64,000 bases of DNA from Amycolatopsis pittospori (GCF_013870525.1 NZ_JACBXD010000010.1:62001-126000), one strand, 5' to 3'. Counted from the stretch's first letter, positions 17,413 to 26,695 are shown. Notes: a model not told the origin generated them from the sequence alone. Program-made: numbers and translations.

Positions 17413-17898
17413 TTGAAGATCCACTTCGTGCACGCACATCCGCTGGGGACGACGAGTGCGCGTCCCGCCCCCGAGATCCACCTGTACCGCCACCGCCTGC
17501 GTGTCACCGACCTGGACCACCTCGGGCACGTCGGGAACGCCCGGCTCCTGGACTACTTCCAAGAGGCCCAGGTCGCGCTCCTGGACCCGCGCCGCGAACG
17601 GGTCTTCCAGGCGAAAGGGCCCGCCTTCCTGATCGCGAAGCACAACGTCAGCTACCTGCGGCGGCTGACGTTCCGCGACAACCCCGTCGAGGTCGAGACG
17701 GTGATCAGCCGGATCGGGACCTGCGACGTCGTGGTCAGCAGCAGGCTGCACGACCGGGGATTCGTCTACTCGCGGTGCCGGACCATCTGGGTCGCGTGCA
17801 CCCTGCCCGAAGGCACGGCGCGGCGGCTCGACGAAGAGGAACGCGCGCGCCTGACGCGGTTCAGCGGGGCGATCGACGAGATTCCCGCCGCGCGCTGA
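17413..17898 (+). CDS. Acyl-CoA thioesterase (4HBT hotdog)
   Basis: The ~161-residue hotdog-fold protein has the 4HBT-type motif RVTDLDHLGHVGNARLLDYFQEA, with an Asp-centred active site preceding the central helix, and LIAKHNVSYLRRLTF and GFVYSRCRTIWV as barrel strands. It probably hydrolyses acyl-CoA esters in the cytoplasm. The start is uncertain: TTG at 17413 gives MKIHFVHAHPLG, while a GTG at 17428 would give a shorter, more family-like N-terminus. Confidence 0.78.
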   Translation: MKIHFVHAHPLGTTSARPAPEIHLYRHRLRVTDLDHLGHVGNARLLDYFQEAQVALLDPRRERVFQAKGPAFLIAKHNVSYLRRLTFRDNPVEVETVISRIGTCDVVVSSRLHDRGFVYSRCRTIWVACTLPEGTARRLDEEERARLTRFSGAIDEIPAAR

Positions 17899-18049
17899 GC
17901 AAGACCATCGGCCGAATTCTTTTTAACCGTTTATGCTCCATTTCCCCCAGTCCTGGATAACGGCTGGGCCGTTCAGCGGCTGATCATCACGCTTTTCGGC
18001 GGGTACCTTCGAAAGAGCCTCTCCCTGCAGAGATCCCCGGAGGTATTTC

Positions 18050-19984
18050 ATGCCACGGCCGAAGTCTGTCCGCTTTCTCGCGCCCTTGGTCGGCGCACTC
18101 CTCCTCACCAGCGGGGCGGCCGTCGCCGCCCCCGCCGCGGAAGACCCGCAATTCATCCGTCTGGCCAGCAGGACCTTCGATCCGCTCAGCCAGCGGGTCG
18201 CCACGAGCCAGGACTGGAAGGGCGCGTTCCTGCTCCAGGTCAGGTCGGCGCTGACCGACGGGCAGCGCGGGCAATTGCGGTCGCTCGGCGTACGAATCGG
18301 GACCTACATTCCCGATTTCGCGTACGTGGTGCGCCTCAAGCCGGAGAACAGGGAATCGATCGCGAAATTGGATTTCGTCCGCTGGGTCGGTGAATACCGG
18401 CCGGAGGACAAGGTCGAAGGCCCGGCATTCTCGGTGAGCGGAACAGGCCGGTATCTGGTGACGCTGGCCGAACCCGACGCGCGAGACCAGCGCGCGGTCG
18501 CCGAGCGGATCCTCCGGCTCGGCGGCGGTGTCGAGGCGATCTCGCAGAGCGGGCAGCACGTCGTCGCCATCCTCGGCTCCGGCCAGGTCGGCGCCCTCGC
18601 CCAAGGTGCCGAGGTGCTCGCGATCGGCGCGGTGACAGCGCCCGAAACCGATATGGCCAACGCGCGTGAGAGCAGCGGCGCGAACTACATCGAAAGCGCC
18701 GGCGGCTACCGCGGCCAGGGCGTACGCGGCGAGGTGATGGACGGCGGCCTGCGCGCCACCCACCAGGAGTTCAAGGCGCGGCCGACGGTGCTGCACGGTT
18801 CGAACTCGACCGACACCAGCCACGGCACGTCGACGTACGGGCAGATCTTCGCGTCCGGGGTGAGCACCCCGCAGCGAGGCCTGCTGCCCGAGGCCCAGGG
18901 CATCTTCGCGACCTACAACAAGCCCGACCGCTACGCCCACACCAAGGAACTCGTCGACCCGGCGGGCAAGTACCGCGCGGTGTTCCAGAGCAACAGCTGG
19001 GGCGGCGGGCTGACGACGGCGTACAACTCGGTTTCGGCCGAGCTCGACAAGATCGTCTTCGATCACGACCTGCTGATCTGCCAGTCGCAGAGCAACGCCG
19101 GGACGCAGCAGTCGCGACCCCAGGCGTGGTCGAAGAACGTGCTTTCGGTCGGCGGCCAGTACCACTACAACACGCTGGGCCGCACCGACGACAAGTGGAA
19201 CGGCGGCGCCAGCATCGGCCCGGCCGCCGACGGCCGGATCAAACCCGAGCTGTCGAACTACTACGACCGGATCGACACGACGTCGTCGTCCAGTGACACC
19301 TCGTACACGACGTCGTTCGGCGGTACGAGCGGCGCGACCCCGATCACCTGCGGAAACGCCGGCCTGCTGTTCCAGATGTGGGCCGACGGCGTCTTCGACG
19401 GCGCCCCCGGCAAGGGCCGCGACGTCTTCACGAGCCGCCCGCACGCCGCGACCGCGAAGGCACTGCTGATCAACGGGGCCGACCAGTTCGCGTTCACCGG
19501 CACCTCGCACGACATGACCCGGACGCACCAGGGCTGGGGCACCGCGAACGTGCGGTACCTGCATGAACAGGCCAAGGCCAACGGGTGGAAACTGCCGGTC
19601 CTGGTCAACGAGACCGACCTGCTGGGCACCGGACAGTCCAAGAAGTACACGGTCGCGGTGAACGGGTCCAAGCAGTTCAAGGCGACGCTGGCCTACACCG
19701 ACCCGGCCGGTTCGCCGAGCGCGTCGGTCACCCGGGTCAACGACCTGACGCTGAAGGTCACCGCGCCGAACGGGACGGTGTACTACGGCAACAACGGCCT
19801 GCGTGCGGGCAACTTCTCGACCGCGGGCGGGACGCCGAACACCATCGACACCGTGGAGAACGTGATCCTCGAAAAGCCGGCCGCGGGTACTTGGACGGTG
19901 GAGGTCGTCGCGACCCAGGTGAACGCCGACGGGCACCCGGAGACCTCGGCGACCGACGCGGACTACGCGCTGGTGGTTTCTTGA
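18050..19984 (+). CDS. Secreted S8 family serine peptidase (subtilase)
   Basis: The 644-residue precursor has a Sec signal (MPRPKSVRFLAPLVGALLLT), an N-terminal propeptide-like region to about 215, then a subtilase domain with Asp231 (GEVMDGG), His258 (DTSHGTST), oxyanion Asn in SQSNAGTQ and Ser427 (GGTSGATP). A C-terminal beta-sandwich (about 520-644, KKYTVAVNG...GTWTVEVVATQ) resembles pre-peptidase or P-type domains. The catalytic set is complete, so it should be active outside the cell. CCGGAGG precedes the ATG. A strong hairpin follows. Confidence 0.92.
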   Translation: MPRPKSVRFLAPLVGALLLTSGAAVAAPAAEDPQFIRLASRTFDPLSQRVATSQDWKGAFLLQVRSALTDGQRGQLRSLGVRIGTYIPDFAYVVRLKPENRESIAKLDFVRWVGEYRPEDKVEGPAFSVSGTGRYLVTLAEPDARDQRAVAERILRLGGGVEAISQSGQHVVAILGSGQVGALAQGAEVLAIGAVTAPETDMANARESSGANYIESAGGYRGQGVRGEVMDGGLRATHQEFKARPTVLHGSNSTDTSHGTSTYGQIFASGVSTPQRGLLPEAQGIFATYNKPDRYAHTKELVDPAGKYRAVFQSNSWGGGLTTAYNSVSAELDKIVFDHDLLICQSQSNAGTQQSRPQAWSKNVLSVGGQYHYNTLGRTDDKWNGGASIGPAADGRIKPELSNYYDRIDTTSSSSDTSYTTSFGGTSGATPITCGNAGLLFQMWADGVFDGAPGKGRDVFTSRPHAATAKALLINGADQFAFTGTSHDMTRTHQGWGTANVRYLHEQAKANGWKLPVLVNETDLLGTGQSKKYTVAVNGSKQFKATLAYTDPAGSPSASVTRVNDLTLKVTAPNGTVYYGNNGLRAGNFSTAGGTPNTIDTVENVILEKPAAGTWTVEVVATQVNADGHPETSATDADYALVVS

Positions 19985-20010
19985 CGATGTCCTGACGGCG
20001 GTGCCGCTTT

Positions 20011-20061
20011 CCGTGAAGGCCTCCTTCCCTACTCTCAAGGTAGGGAAGGAGGCCTTCACGG
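20011..20061. terminator. 22-bp perfect hairpin after the subtilase gene
   Basis: Perfect 22-nt arms (20011-20032 and 20040-20061) starting CCGTGAAGGCCTCC enclose TCTCAAG. It lies 26 bp after the stop and has no U-tract. It is the first of two hairpins in the 401-bp gene-free stretch 19985-20385. Confidence 0.75.
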
Positions 20062-20134
20062 ATCTCCGCGGCGCGTTCAGGTGACCACACGCGGTCGTCC
20101 CTCCAGCTCACGACCCACCTGGGGTGCCGGCCGG

Positions 20135-20189
20135 CGTTGCGAAAGCCACTTTCGCAACGTTGAAGGTTGCGAAAGTGGCTTTCGCAACG
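20135..20189. repeat. Second, self-nested palindrome in the 19985-20385 gap
   Basis: Two 24-nt arms (20135-20158 and 20166-20189) pair perfectly over GTTGAAG. Each arm is itself palindromic (GCGAAAG / CTTTCGC), so a cruciform or two small hairpins are also possible. The remainder to 20385 holds no ORF and presumably the promoter of the polysaccharide operon, which I could not place with confidence. Confidence 0.7.
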
Positions 20190-20385
20190 CCCGGGGCACC
20201 GGAGACGCGCCACTCCCCGGCGGTTCGGCATTGCCCGCGCCCGGATGGGCGAGACGTCTGCGCCGATGGCCGAGACGGTTGGTTTCGGTTGTGAGACGGA
20301 AGCGTGAGAGGCCTGGAAGGCATGTAACGAGGCGACCCGAGGTGCCGACGTCTGGGATACGTGACGCGAGCCTAGGAGCCTTTAG

Positions 20386-21621
20386 ATGACCACCTGCCGA
20401 CTCTGCGGCTCGGCCCATCTCGCCAGCGTCGTCGACCTCGGAGCGACGCCGCCGTGCGAGCGATTCCTGACCGCCGAGCAGCTCGCGGAACCGGAACCGA
20501 CCTACCCCCTGCACCTGCAGGTCTGCACCGAATGCTGGCTCGCCCAGATCCCGCCGCTGATCACCCCGGAAGAGACTTTCACCGAATACGCGTACTTCTC
20601 GTCGTATTCCGCCTCCTGGGTCGAACACGCCAAGACGTTCGTCGACGGCGCCGTGGGACGGCTGGGGCTCGACGAGTCCTCGTTCGTCGTCGAGGTCGCC
20701 AGCAACGACGGATATCTGCTCAAACACGTTGTGGCGCAGCAGATCCGTTGTCTGGGCGTGGAACCTTCGGTGAACGTGGGCCAAGCCGCGCGTGACGCCG
20801 GGGTGCCGACGAAGACCGCTTTCCTCAGTCCTGAGACCGGACGCGACGTCCGCGAGGAACACGGTCCCGCCGACCTCGTCGTGGCGAACAACGTTTACGC
20901 GCACATTCCGGACATCATCGGCTTCACGCACGGGCTCCGCGCCCTGGTCGCCGACGACGGCTGGGTCAGCATCGAGGTCCAGCATCTCCTGACGCTGATC
21001 CAGGAGAACCAGTACGACACGATCTATCACGAGCACTTCCAGTACTACACGGTGGAATCCGCGCGCCGGGCGCTTTCGCGCGGCGGTTTGTCCGTTGTGG
21101 ACGTCGAGCTCCTCCCCACCCACGGCGGGTCCATCCGGCTGTGGGCGCGCCCGGACGCCGTCGCCGGCGAGCCGAGTCAGCGGATGATGGAGGTCCTCGA
21201 CGCCGAGAAGGCCGCCGGACTGCACGAAATGTCCGGCTACACCGAATTCTCGGAGCGGGTCACCAAGGTCCGGCTCGACCTGAACAAGTTCCTCACCGAC
21301 GCGGCGCTCGAAGGCAAGACCGTCGTCGGCTACGGCGCCCCGGGCAAGGGCAACACGCTGCTGAACCACTGCGGCATCCGCCCGGACGTCCTGCGGTACA
21401 CCGTCGACCGCAACCCGTACAAGCACGGCCGGTACACCCCCGGCACCCGGATCCCCATCCTCCCGCCGGAACGCATCGAGGCGGACAGGCCCGACTACGT
21501 GCTCGTCCTTCCGTGGAACCTCCGGAAGGAACTCACCGCCCAATTGTCCTTTGTGGACGATTGGGGCGGCAAACTGGTCTTTCCCATCCCGCACCTGGAA
21601 ATCGTCGAGGTGAAGTCGTGA
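20386..21621 (+). CDS. Zinc-binding SAM-dependent sugar C-methyltransferase family protein
   Basis: The 411-residue protein has the three-part layout of TylC3/EvaC-type NDP-hexose C-methyltransferases: an N-terminal zinc module with CRLCGS and CTECW, a SAM-binding core (VVEVASNDGYLLKHV at about 103-117, ANNVYAHIPD) and a C-terminal Methyltransf_14-like domain (VVGYGAPGKGNTLLNHCG). Such enzymes methylate a 4-keto-sugar nucleotide at C3. It is first in a coupled operon; its stop overlaps the next start. The exact substrate is unknown. Confidence 0.85.
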   Translation: MTTCRLCGSAHLASVVDLGATPPCERFLTAEQLAEPEPTYPLHLQVCTECWLAQIPPLITPEETFTEYAYFSSYSASWVEHAKTFVDGAVGRLGLDESSFVVEVASNDGYLLKHVVAQQIRCLGVEPSVNVGQAARDAGVPTKTAFLSPETGRDVREEHGPADLVVANNVYAHIPDIIGFTHGLRALVADDGWVSIEVQHLLTLIQENQYDTIYHEHFQYYTVESARRALSRGGLSVVDVELLPTHGGSIRLWARPDAVAGEPSQRMMEVLDAEKAAGLHEMSGYTEFSERVTKVRLDLNKFLTDAALEGKTVVGYGAPGKGNTLLNHCGIRPDVLRYTVDRNPYKHGRYTPGTRIPILPPERIEADRPDYVLVLPWNLRKELTAQLSFVDDWGGKLVFPIPHLEIVEVKS

Positions 21622-22415
21622 AGGTAGTCCTGTTCTGCGGCGGCTACGGCATGCGGATGCGCAACGGTGACGCGTCCGACGTGCCCAAGCCGATGGCCAT
21701 GGTCGGCCCCAGACCCCTGATCTGGCACGTGATGCGCTACTACGCGCATTTCGGCCACACCGAGTTCATCCTGTGCCTCGGGTACGGCGCGCACCACATC
21801 AAGGAGTTCTTCCTCAATTACCAGGAGACCACCTCCAACGATTTCGTCCTGCGCAACGGCAAGGCGGAACTGCTGTCGACGGATATCGCGGACTGGTCGA
21901 TCTCCTTCGTGCAGACCGGTCTGGAATCGGCCATCGGCGAGCGGCTGCGCCGGGTGCGCCCGTATCTCGAGGGCGACGAGATGTTCCTCGCGAACTACGC
22001 CGACGTCCTCACCGACGCCCCGTTGCCGGAGATGATCGAACGCTTCTCGGCCACCGACGCCGGCGCCTCGATGATGGTCGTGCCGCCGCAGTCGTCGTTC
22101 CACTGCGTGGAGATGGGCGAGGACGGCCTGATCGGCGCGCTGACCCCGGTGAGCGAGATGCCGCTGTGGGAGAACGGCGGCTATTTCGTGCTGCGCCAGG
22201 AGGTCTTCGACCATATCCCCGAGGGCGGCGACCTGGTGGCCGACGGCTGCGGCGAGCTCGCCAAGCAGGGCAGGCTGCTCGCGTACCCGTACCGCGGTTT
22301 CTGGAAGCCGACCGACACGGTCAAGGAACGCGTCCAGCTGGACGACGCCTACGCGCACGGGAACAAGCCGTGGGCGCTGTGGGAGCACGAGCCCGCACCG
22401 GTGAGCATCGCGTGA
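21618..22415 (+). CDS. Sugar-1-phosphate nucleotidyltransferase, RfbF-like
   Basis: The 265-residue enzyme has FCGGYGMRMRNGDASDVPKP in place of the usual GGxGTRL loop, then LIWHVMRYYAHFGHTEFILC, LANYADVLTDAPL, GGYFVLRQEVFDHI and FWKPTDTVKERVQL, which parallel glucose-1-phosphate cytidylyltransferase (RfbF). It probably makes a CDP- or other NDP-sugar for this locus. No recognisable CDP-glucose 4,6-dehydratase of the RfbG type is beside it. The GTG start lies in a GTGA overlap. Confidence 0.82.
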   Translation: MKVVLFCGGYGMRMRNGDASDVPKPMAMVGPRPLIWHVMRYYAHFGHTEFILCLGYGAHHIKEFFLNYQETTSNDFVLRNGKAELLSTDIADWSISFVQTGLESAIGERLRRVRPYLEGDEMFLANYADVLTDAPLPEMIERFSATDAGASMMVVPPQSSFHCVEMGEDGLIGALTPVSEMPLWENGGYFVLRQEVFDHIPEGGDLVADGCGELAKQGRLLAYPYRGFWKPTDTVKERVQLDDAYAHGNKPWALWEHEPAPVSIA

Positions 22416-23065
22416 TCGGACTCGGTACCGGCGGGATCCAGCGGATCGTCGCGCTCGGCGCGCATTGTGACGACATCGCCATCGGGGCGGGCGGCACACT
22501 GCTGACGATCTGCGCGGACAACCCGCGTGTCCGGGTCGACGCGCTCGTCCTGTCCGGCGGCGGCACCGAACGGGAGGCCGAGGAGCGTGCCGCGCTCGCG
22601 GCCTTCTGCCCGGGTGCCGACGTCGAGGTCACCGTTCTCAAACTGCCCGACGGCCGGTTCCCCTCGCATTGGGAAGAGGCCAAGAACGGGCTGGAGGAGC
22701 TGCGTCGCCGCACCGACCCGGACCTCGTCCTGTCGCCGCGTACGGCGGACGCGCACCAGGATCACCGCGGCCTGGCGACGCTGGTGCCGACGGTGTTCCG
22801 CACGCATCTGCAGTTGGAGTACGAGATCGCCAAATGGGACGGCGACCTCGGCAAGCCGACGGCGTACGTCCCGCTCTCCCCCGAGCGTGCCGAGGAGAAG
22901 GTCCGCCTGCTGCAGGAGCATTACGCCTCGCAGCGGCACCGCCCTTGGTACGACCGGGAAGCCTTCCTCGGCCTCGCCCGCATTCGCGGTATCGAATGCG
23001 GGCAGCGCTACGCGGAGGCCTTCGACCTCAAGAAACTCACGCTCGATCTCTCCTCGAAAGGCTGA
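22412..23065 (+). CDS. PIG-L family deacetylase
   Basis: The 217-residue protein has GAHCDDIAIGAGGTLL near the N-terminus and ADAHQDHRGLATLV near residue 110, the zinc and catalytic motifs of the PIG-L/LmbE fold (family norm AHPDD; here AHCDD). PIG-L enzymes remove N-acetyl groups from GlcNAc-type sugars. Within a sugar operon it may deacetylate a sugar nucleotide or lipid-linked intermediate. The start is coupled by a GTGA overlap. Confidence 0.83.
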   Translation: MIGLGTGGIQRIVALGAHCDDIAIGAGGTLLTICADNPRVRVDALVLSGGGTEREAEERAALAAFCPGADVEVTVLKLPDGRFPSHWEEAKNGLEELRRRTDPDLVLSPRTADAHQDHRGLATLVPTVFRTHLQLEYEIAKWDGDLGKPTAYVPLSPERAEEKVRLLQEHYASQRHRPWYDREAFLGLARIRGIECGQRYAEAFDLKKLTLDLSSKG

Positions 23066-23070
23066 AAGCC

Positions 23071-24093
23071 ATGCGTGTGCTGCTGACCGGGCACAAGGGT
23101 TATCTGGGCACGGTGATGGCCCCGGTACTGGCCGCCGCCGGCCACGAGGTGATCGGCCTCGACTCCGGTCTCTTCGAAGCCTGCGTACTGGGCCCCGTCC
23201 CCGACGACCCCAAGGGTTACGACGTCGACCTCCGTGACGTCACCGCCGAGCATGTCTCCGGGGTGGACGCGGTGATCCACCTCGCCGCGCTGTCCAACGA
23301 CCCGCTCGGTTCGCTGGCGCCGCAGCTGACCTACGACATCAACCACCACGCTTCGGTCAAGCTCGCGAAGCTGGCGAAGGACGCCGGAGTCAAGCGGTAC
23401 CTCTACGCCTCGACGTGTTCGGTCTACGGCGCCTCGGGTGGCGACGGCCTGGTCGACGAGGACGCGCCGCTGCGTCCGGTGACGCCGTACGCCGAGTCGA
23501 AGGTGCGGGTCGAGGACGACCTCCACGCGCTCGCCGACGACGACTTCACCCCGGTCTACATGCGCAACGCCACCGCGTTCGGCTTCTCGCCACGGCTGCG
23601 TTCGGACATCGTGCTCAACAACCTCACCGCGCACGCCCACGTCTCCGGCGAGATCCTGGTCCTTTCGGACGGGACACCGTGGCGGCCGCTGGTGCACGCG
23701 AAGGACATCGCGCGTGCCTTCACCGCCGCGTTGGACGCGCCGAAGGAAGCCGTCCACGACAAGGCGTTCAACATCGGCACCGAACGCAACAACGTGACCG
23801 TCGCCGAGATCGCCCAGCAGGTCGTCGAGGCCGCTCCCAGCGCGACGCTGCGGATCACCGGCGAGTCCGCGGGCGACCCGCGGTCCTACCGCGTCGACTT
23901 CTCCCGCTTCCGCGACGCGATCCCGGGCTTCGACTGCGACTGGTCGGTCAAGGACGGCGCGCTCGAGCTGATCTACGCCTACCGGACGCACGGTCTGACC
24001 GAGCGCGACTTCAAGCAGCGCTACACCCGGCTGGCCACGCTCAACTCGCGGACCGCCGCGGGCGAGATCGACGAAACCCTTCGGCGACGGTGA
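23071..24093 (+). CDS. NAD-dependent sugar epimerase/dehydratase (extended SDR)
   Basis: The 340-residue extended SDR has a glycine motif LLTGHKGYLGTVMAP, LAALSNDP, catalytic Ser/Tyr/Lys in STCSVYGAS and PYAESKVRVE, and a C-terminal substrate domain with FNIGTERNNVTVAEIA. It is similar in layout to sugar-nucleotide epimerases and dehydratases. It could supply the keto-sugar for the methyltransferase. It starts 5 nt after the PIG-L stop and its TGA shares an A with the next ATG. Confidence 0.87.
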   Translation: MRVLLTGHKGYLGTVMAPVLAAAGHEVIGLDSGLFEACVLGPVPDDPKGYDVDLRDVTAEHVSGVDAVIHLAALSNDPLGSLAPQLTYDINHHASVKLAKLAKDAGVKRYLYASTCSVYGASGGDGLVDEDAPLRPVTPYAESKVRVEDDLHALADDDFTPVYMRNATAFGFSPRLRSDIVLNNLTAHAHVSGEILVLSDGTPWRPLVHAKDIARAFTAALDAPKEAVHDKAFNIGTERNNVTVAEIAQQVVEAAPSATLRITGESAGDPRSYRVDFSRFRDAIPGFDCDWSVKDGALELIYAYRTHGLTERDFKQRYTRLATLNSRTAAGEIDETLRRR

Positions 24094-25373
24094 TGACGCA
24101 CCAACCCCTGGACACCGGCGCCGACCTGCGAAAGCTGGTCGAGCGCCTGTATCCGCTCTGCCGCAGCATCACCGGCGACGGCGTCCGCGCCACGCTGGAG
24201 ATCCTCGGCGAGCACATCCCGCTCGACGTCCACGAGGTGCCGACCGGGACCCAGGTGCTGGACTGGACCGTGCCGCAGGAGTGGAACATCCGTGACGCGT
24301 ACGTGAAGGACGCGTCCGGGCGACGGGTGATCGACTTCCAGGAGTCGAACCTGCACGTGGTCGGCTACAGCGTCCCGGTGTCGGAAAAGATGTCGCTGGA
24401 GGAGCTGCGCGGACATCTCCACACGCTGCCGGACAGGCCCGCCTGGGTGCCGTACCGGACCAGCTACTACTCGCCGACGTGGGGTTTCTGCCTGGCGCAG
24501 GACACCCTCGACGCCTTGCCGGACGGCGAGTACGAGGTGCGCATCGATTCCACTCTGGACGACGGGCACCTCACCTACGCGGAGCACGTGGTGCCGGGCG
24601 AGGTCACCGACGAGGTGCTCGTCTCCTGCCACATCTGCCATCCTTCGCTGGCGAACGACAACCTCGCCGGGGTCGCGGTGGCCGCCGCGCTCGCGCAACG
24701 CCTGGCCGTCGAAAAGCCGCACTACACCTACCGGTTCCTGTTCATGCCGGGCACGATCGGCGCGATCACCTGGCTCGCGCGCAACCCCGAACGGGCCGGC
24801 AAGATCAAGGCCGGGGTCGTACTGGCGTGCGCGGGCGATCCGGGGTCCTTGACGTACAAGCGAAGCCGTCGCGGTGACGCCGAGATCGACAAGGTGCTCG
24901 AGTTCGTCCTGACCGAAAAGCCGCATACGCTCCTCGACTTCTCGCCCTACGGCTACGACGAGCGGCAGTTCTGCTCGCCGGGGTACAACCTCGGCGTCGG
25001 CTCGCTGACCAGGACGCCGTACGCCGGCTATCCGCAGTACCACACCTCGGCCGACGATCTGGATTTCGTGTCCACCGAGGCGATGGAGGACACCCTGGCG
25101 ACCTTGCGCGAGGCGTTCTCCGTCCTCGACCGGAACCGGAGCTACGTCAACCAAAGCCCGTACGGCGAGCCGCAACTCGGCAAGCGCGGGCTGTACGACT
25201 CGCTGGGTGGGCGCAGCGACGCCAAGGAAGCCCAGATGGCGATGCTCTGGGTGCTCAACCTTTCCGACGGGGAACACAGCCTCCTCGATGTCACCAAGCG
25301 ATCCGGGCTCCCCTTCGACTCCGTCGTCGCCGCCGCTCACGCGCTGCAGGGCGCCGGACTTTTGAAGGAGTGA
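24093..25373 (+). CDS. DUF4910 aminopeptidase-like protein
   Basis: The 426-residue protein has the DUF2172/DUF4910 aminopeptidase-like layout: LVERLYPLCRSITGDGVRAT at the start, VLVSCHICHPSLANDNLAGV near 175-195 with M28-like metal ligands, PGTIGAITWL, and YPQYHTSADDLDFVS near 310. A ~75-residue winged-helix-like C-terminus follows (HSLLDVTKRSGLPFDSVV). Members occur repeatedly inside surface-polysaccharide clusters and are of unknown function; hydrolysis or formation of an amide on a sugar is plausible. Confidence 0.82.
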   Translation: MTHQPLDTGADLRKLVERLYPLCRSITGDGVRATLEILGEHIPLDVHEVPTGTQVLDWTVPQEWNIRDAYVKDASGRRVIDFQESNLHVVGYSVPVSEKMSLEELRGHLHTLPDRPAWVPYRTSYYSPTWGFCLAQDTLDALPDGEYEVRIDSTLDDGHLTYAEHVVPGEVTDEVLVSCHICHPSLANDNLAGVAVAAALAQRLAVEKPHYTYRFLFMPGTIGAITWLARNPERAGKIKAGVVLACAGDPGSLTYKRSRRGDAEIDKVLEFVLTEKPHTLLDFSPYGYDERQFCSPGYNLGVGSLTRTPYAGYPQYHTSADDLDFVSTEAMEDTLATLREAFSVLDRNRSYVNQSPYGEPQLGKRGLYDSLGGRSDAKEAQMAMLWVLNLSDGEHSLLDVTKRSGLPFDSVVAAAHALQGAGLLKE

Positions 25374-26695
25374 AGCGGGTGGCAGTCGGCAAACATCGGG
25401 CGACACTGGCCTCCGGGGCGGTGCGCGCCATGGCGGGCAGGCTCAGCTGGGGCCTCGGCGACCAGGCCGTTTCCAGTTTGACCAACTTCGCGGTCGGCCT
25501 GATCGTCGCGCGTTCGCTCGGCACGTTCGCCTTCGGCATGTTCAGCCTCGCCTGGGTGACCTACGGCGTCGTGCTCAACATCTCGCGCGGTATGGCCACC
25601 GACCCGCTGATGGTGCGGTTCTCCGCGGTACCGGAGGAAACCTGGCGCCGGGCGGTGTCCAGCGCGGCCGGGACCGCGGTCGGCGTCGGCCTGGTGACCG
25701 GCTTGGTGAGCGCGCTTGTCGGCGTCGTGGCGGTCAAACCGCTGGGCGAGGTGTTCATCGCGCTCGGCATCGTGCTCCCCGGCCTGCTGCTGCAGGACGC
25801 GTGGCGGTTCGCGCTGTTCGCCAAGGGCGACGGCAAGAAGGCGTTCGTCAACGACTGTGTCTGGGGTGTCGCGCTGATCCCGGCGCTGGTCATCGCCGCG
25901 CAGATCGGCACCGTGGTCGCGTTCATCCTGGCCTGGGGCATCGCCGGCGCGGTCGCGGCGGTCTACGGCCTGTTCCAGACCGGCATCGTGCCGCGGATCT
26001 CGGAGATGACGGGCTGGCTGAAGCAGCAGCGCGACCTCAGCGTGCGGTACCTGATCGAGAACGTCAGCAACGCCGGTTCGTCCCAGCTGCGCGCGTACGG
26101 CCTCGGCGCGATCGCCGGGATCAGCGCGGTCGGCGCGGTCCGCGGCGCGGAACAGCTGCTCGGGCCGTTCCTCGCGCTGCTGATGGGGCTGTCGCTGACG
26201 ACCGTGGCCGAGGGCGCCCGCGTCCTGCACCGCGCCCCGCACCGGCTCAAGCATTTCTGCGTGCTGCTCGGCGGCGGCCAGGCGGGTGCCGCGCTGCTGT
26301 GGGGACTCGGACTGCTGATCCTCGTCCCGCACGACGTCGGCCGCTGGATCATGGGCACGGTCTGGGATTCGGCGGAGCCGCTGATCCTGCCGGTCACCCT
26401 GTCGGTCACCGCGGCGGGCTTCACCGCGGGCGCGGCCGCCGGGCTGCGTGCCCTCGGCAACGCGAAACGCAGTCTGCGGGCGCAACTCGTCGCCTCCGCG
26501 GGCTACGTGATCTTCGGGATCATCGGCGCCTACATCGACGGCGCCGAAGGTGCCGCGTGGGGCTCGATGCTCTCGGTCTGGCTGGGCGCCGCACTGTGGT
26601 GGTACCAGCTCCGTGTCGCGTATCGCGAGTACCGGCCGCCCGTGCCGGAGCCGGCCGCGATGCGCACGAACGACGAAGAGGTGGGAACGGCATGA
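25370..26695 (+). CDS. Polysaccharide flippase, Wzx/MATE-like
   Basis: The 441-residue integral membrane protein is hydrophobic along most of its length (roughly 12 segments), beginning with a polysaccharide-exporter signature region SSLTNFAVGLIVARSLGTFA. It would flip undecaprenyl-linked repeat units across the membrane. It is coupled to the DUF4910 gene by GTGA overlap and to the GT2 gene by ATGA overlap. A short basic N-terminus precedes the first segment. Confidence 0.85.
   Translation: MKRVAVGKHRATLASGAVRAMAGRLSWGLGDQAVSSLTNFAVGLIVARSLGTFAFGMFSLAWVTYGVVLNISRGMATDPLMVRFSAVPEETWRRAVSSAAGTAVGVGLVTGLVSALVGVVAVKPLGEVFIALGIVLPGLLLQDAWRFALFAKGDGKKAFVNDCVWGVALIPALVIAAQIGTVVAFILAWGIAGAVAAVYGLFQTGIVPRISEMTGWLKQQRDLSVRYLIENVSNAGSSQLRAYGLGAIAGISAVGAVRGAEQLLGPFLALLMGLSLTTVAEGARVLHRAPHRLKHFCVLLGGGQAGAALLWGLGLLILVPHDVGRWIMGTVWDSAEPLILPVTLSVTAAGFTAGAAAGLRALGNAKRSLRAQLVASAGYVIFGIIGAYIDGAEGAAWGSMLSVWLGAALWWYQLRVAYREYRPPVPEPAAMRTNDEEVGTA

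Noticed and set aside
17987..20059. A 690-codon antisense frame over the subtilase gene
   Set aside because: Arg/Val/Gly-rich composition typical of the antisense of a high-GC gene; the plus-strand frame has a signal peptide and a complete catalytic triad.
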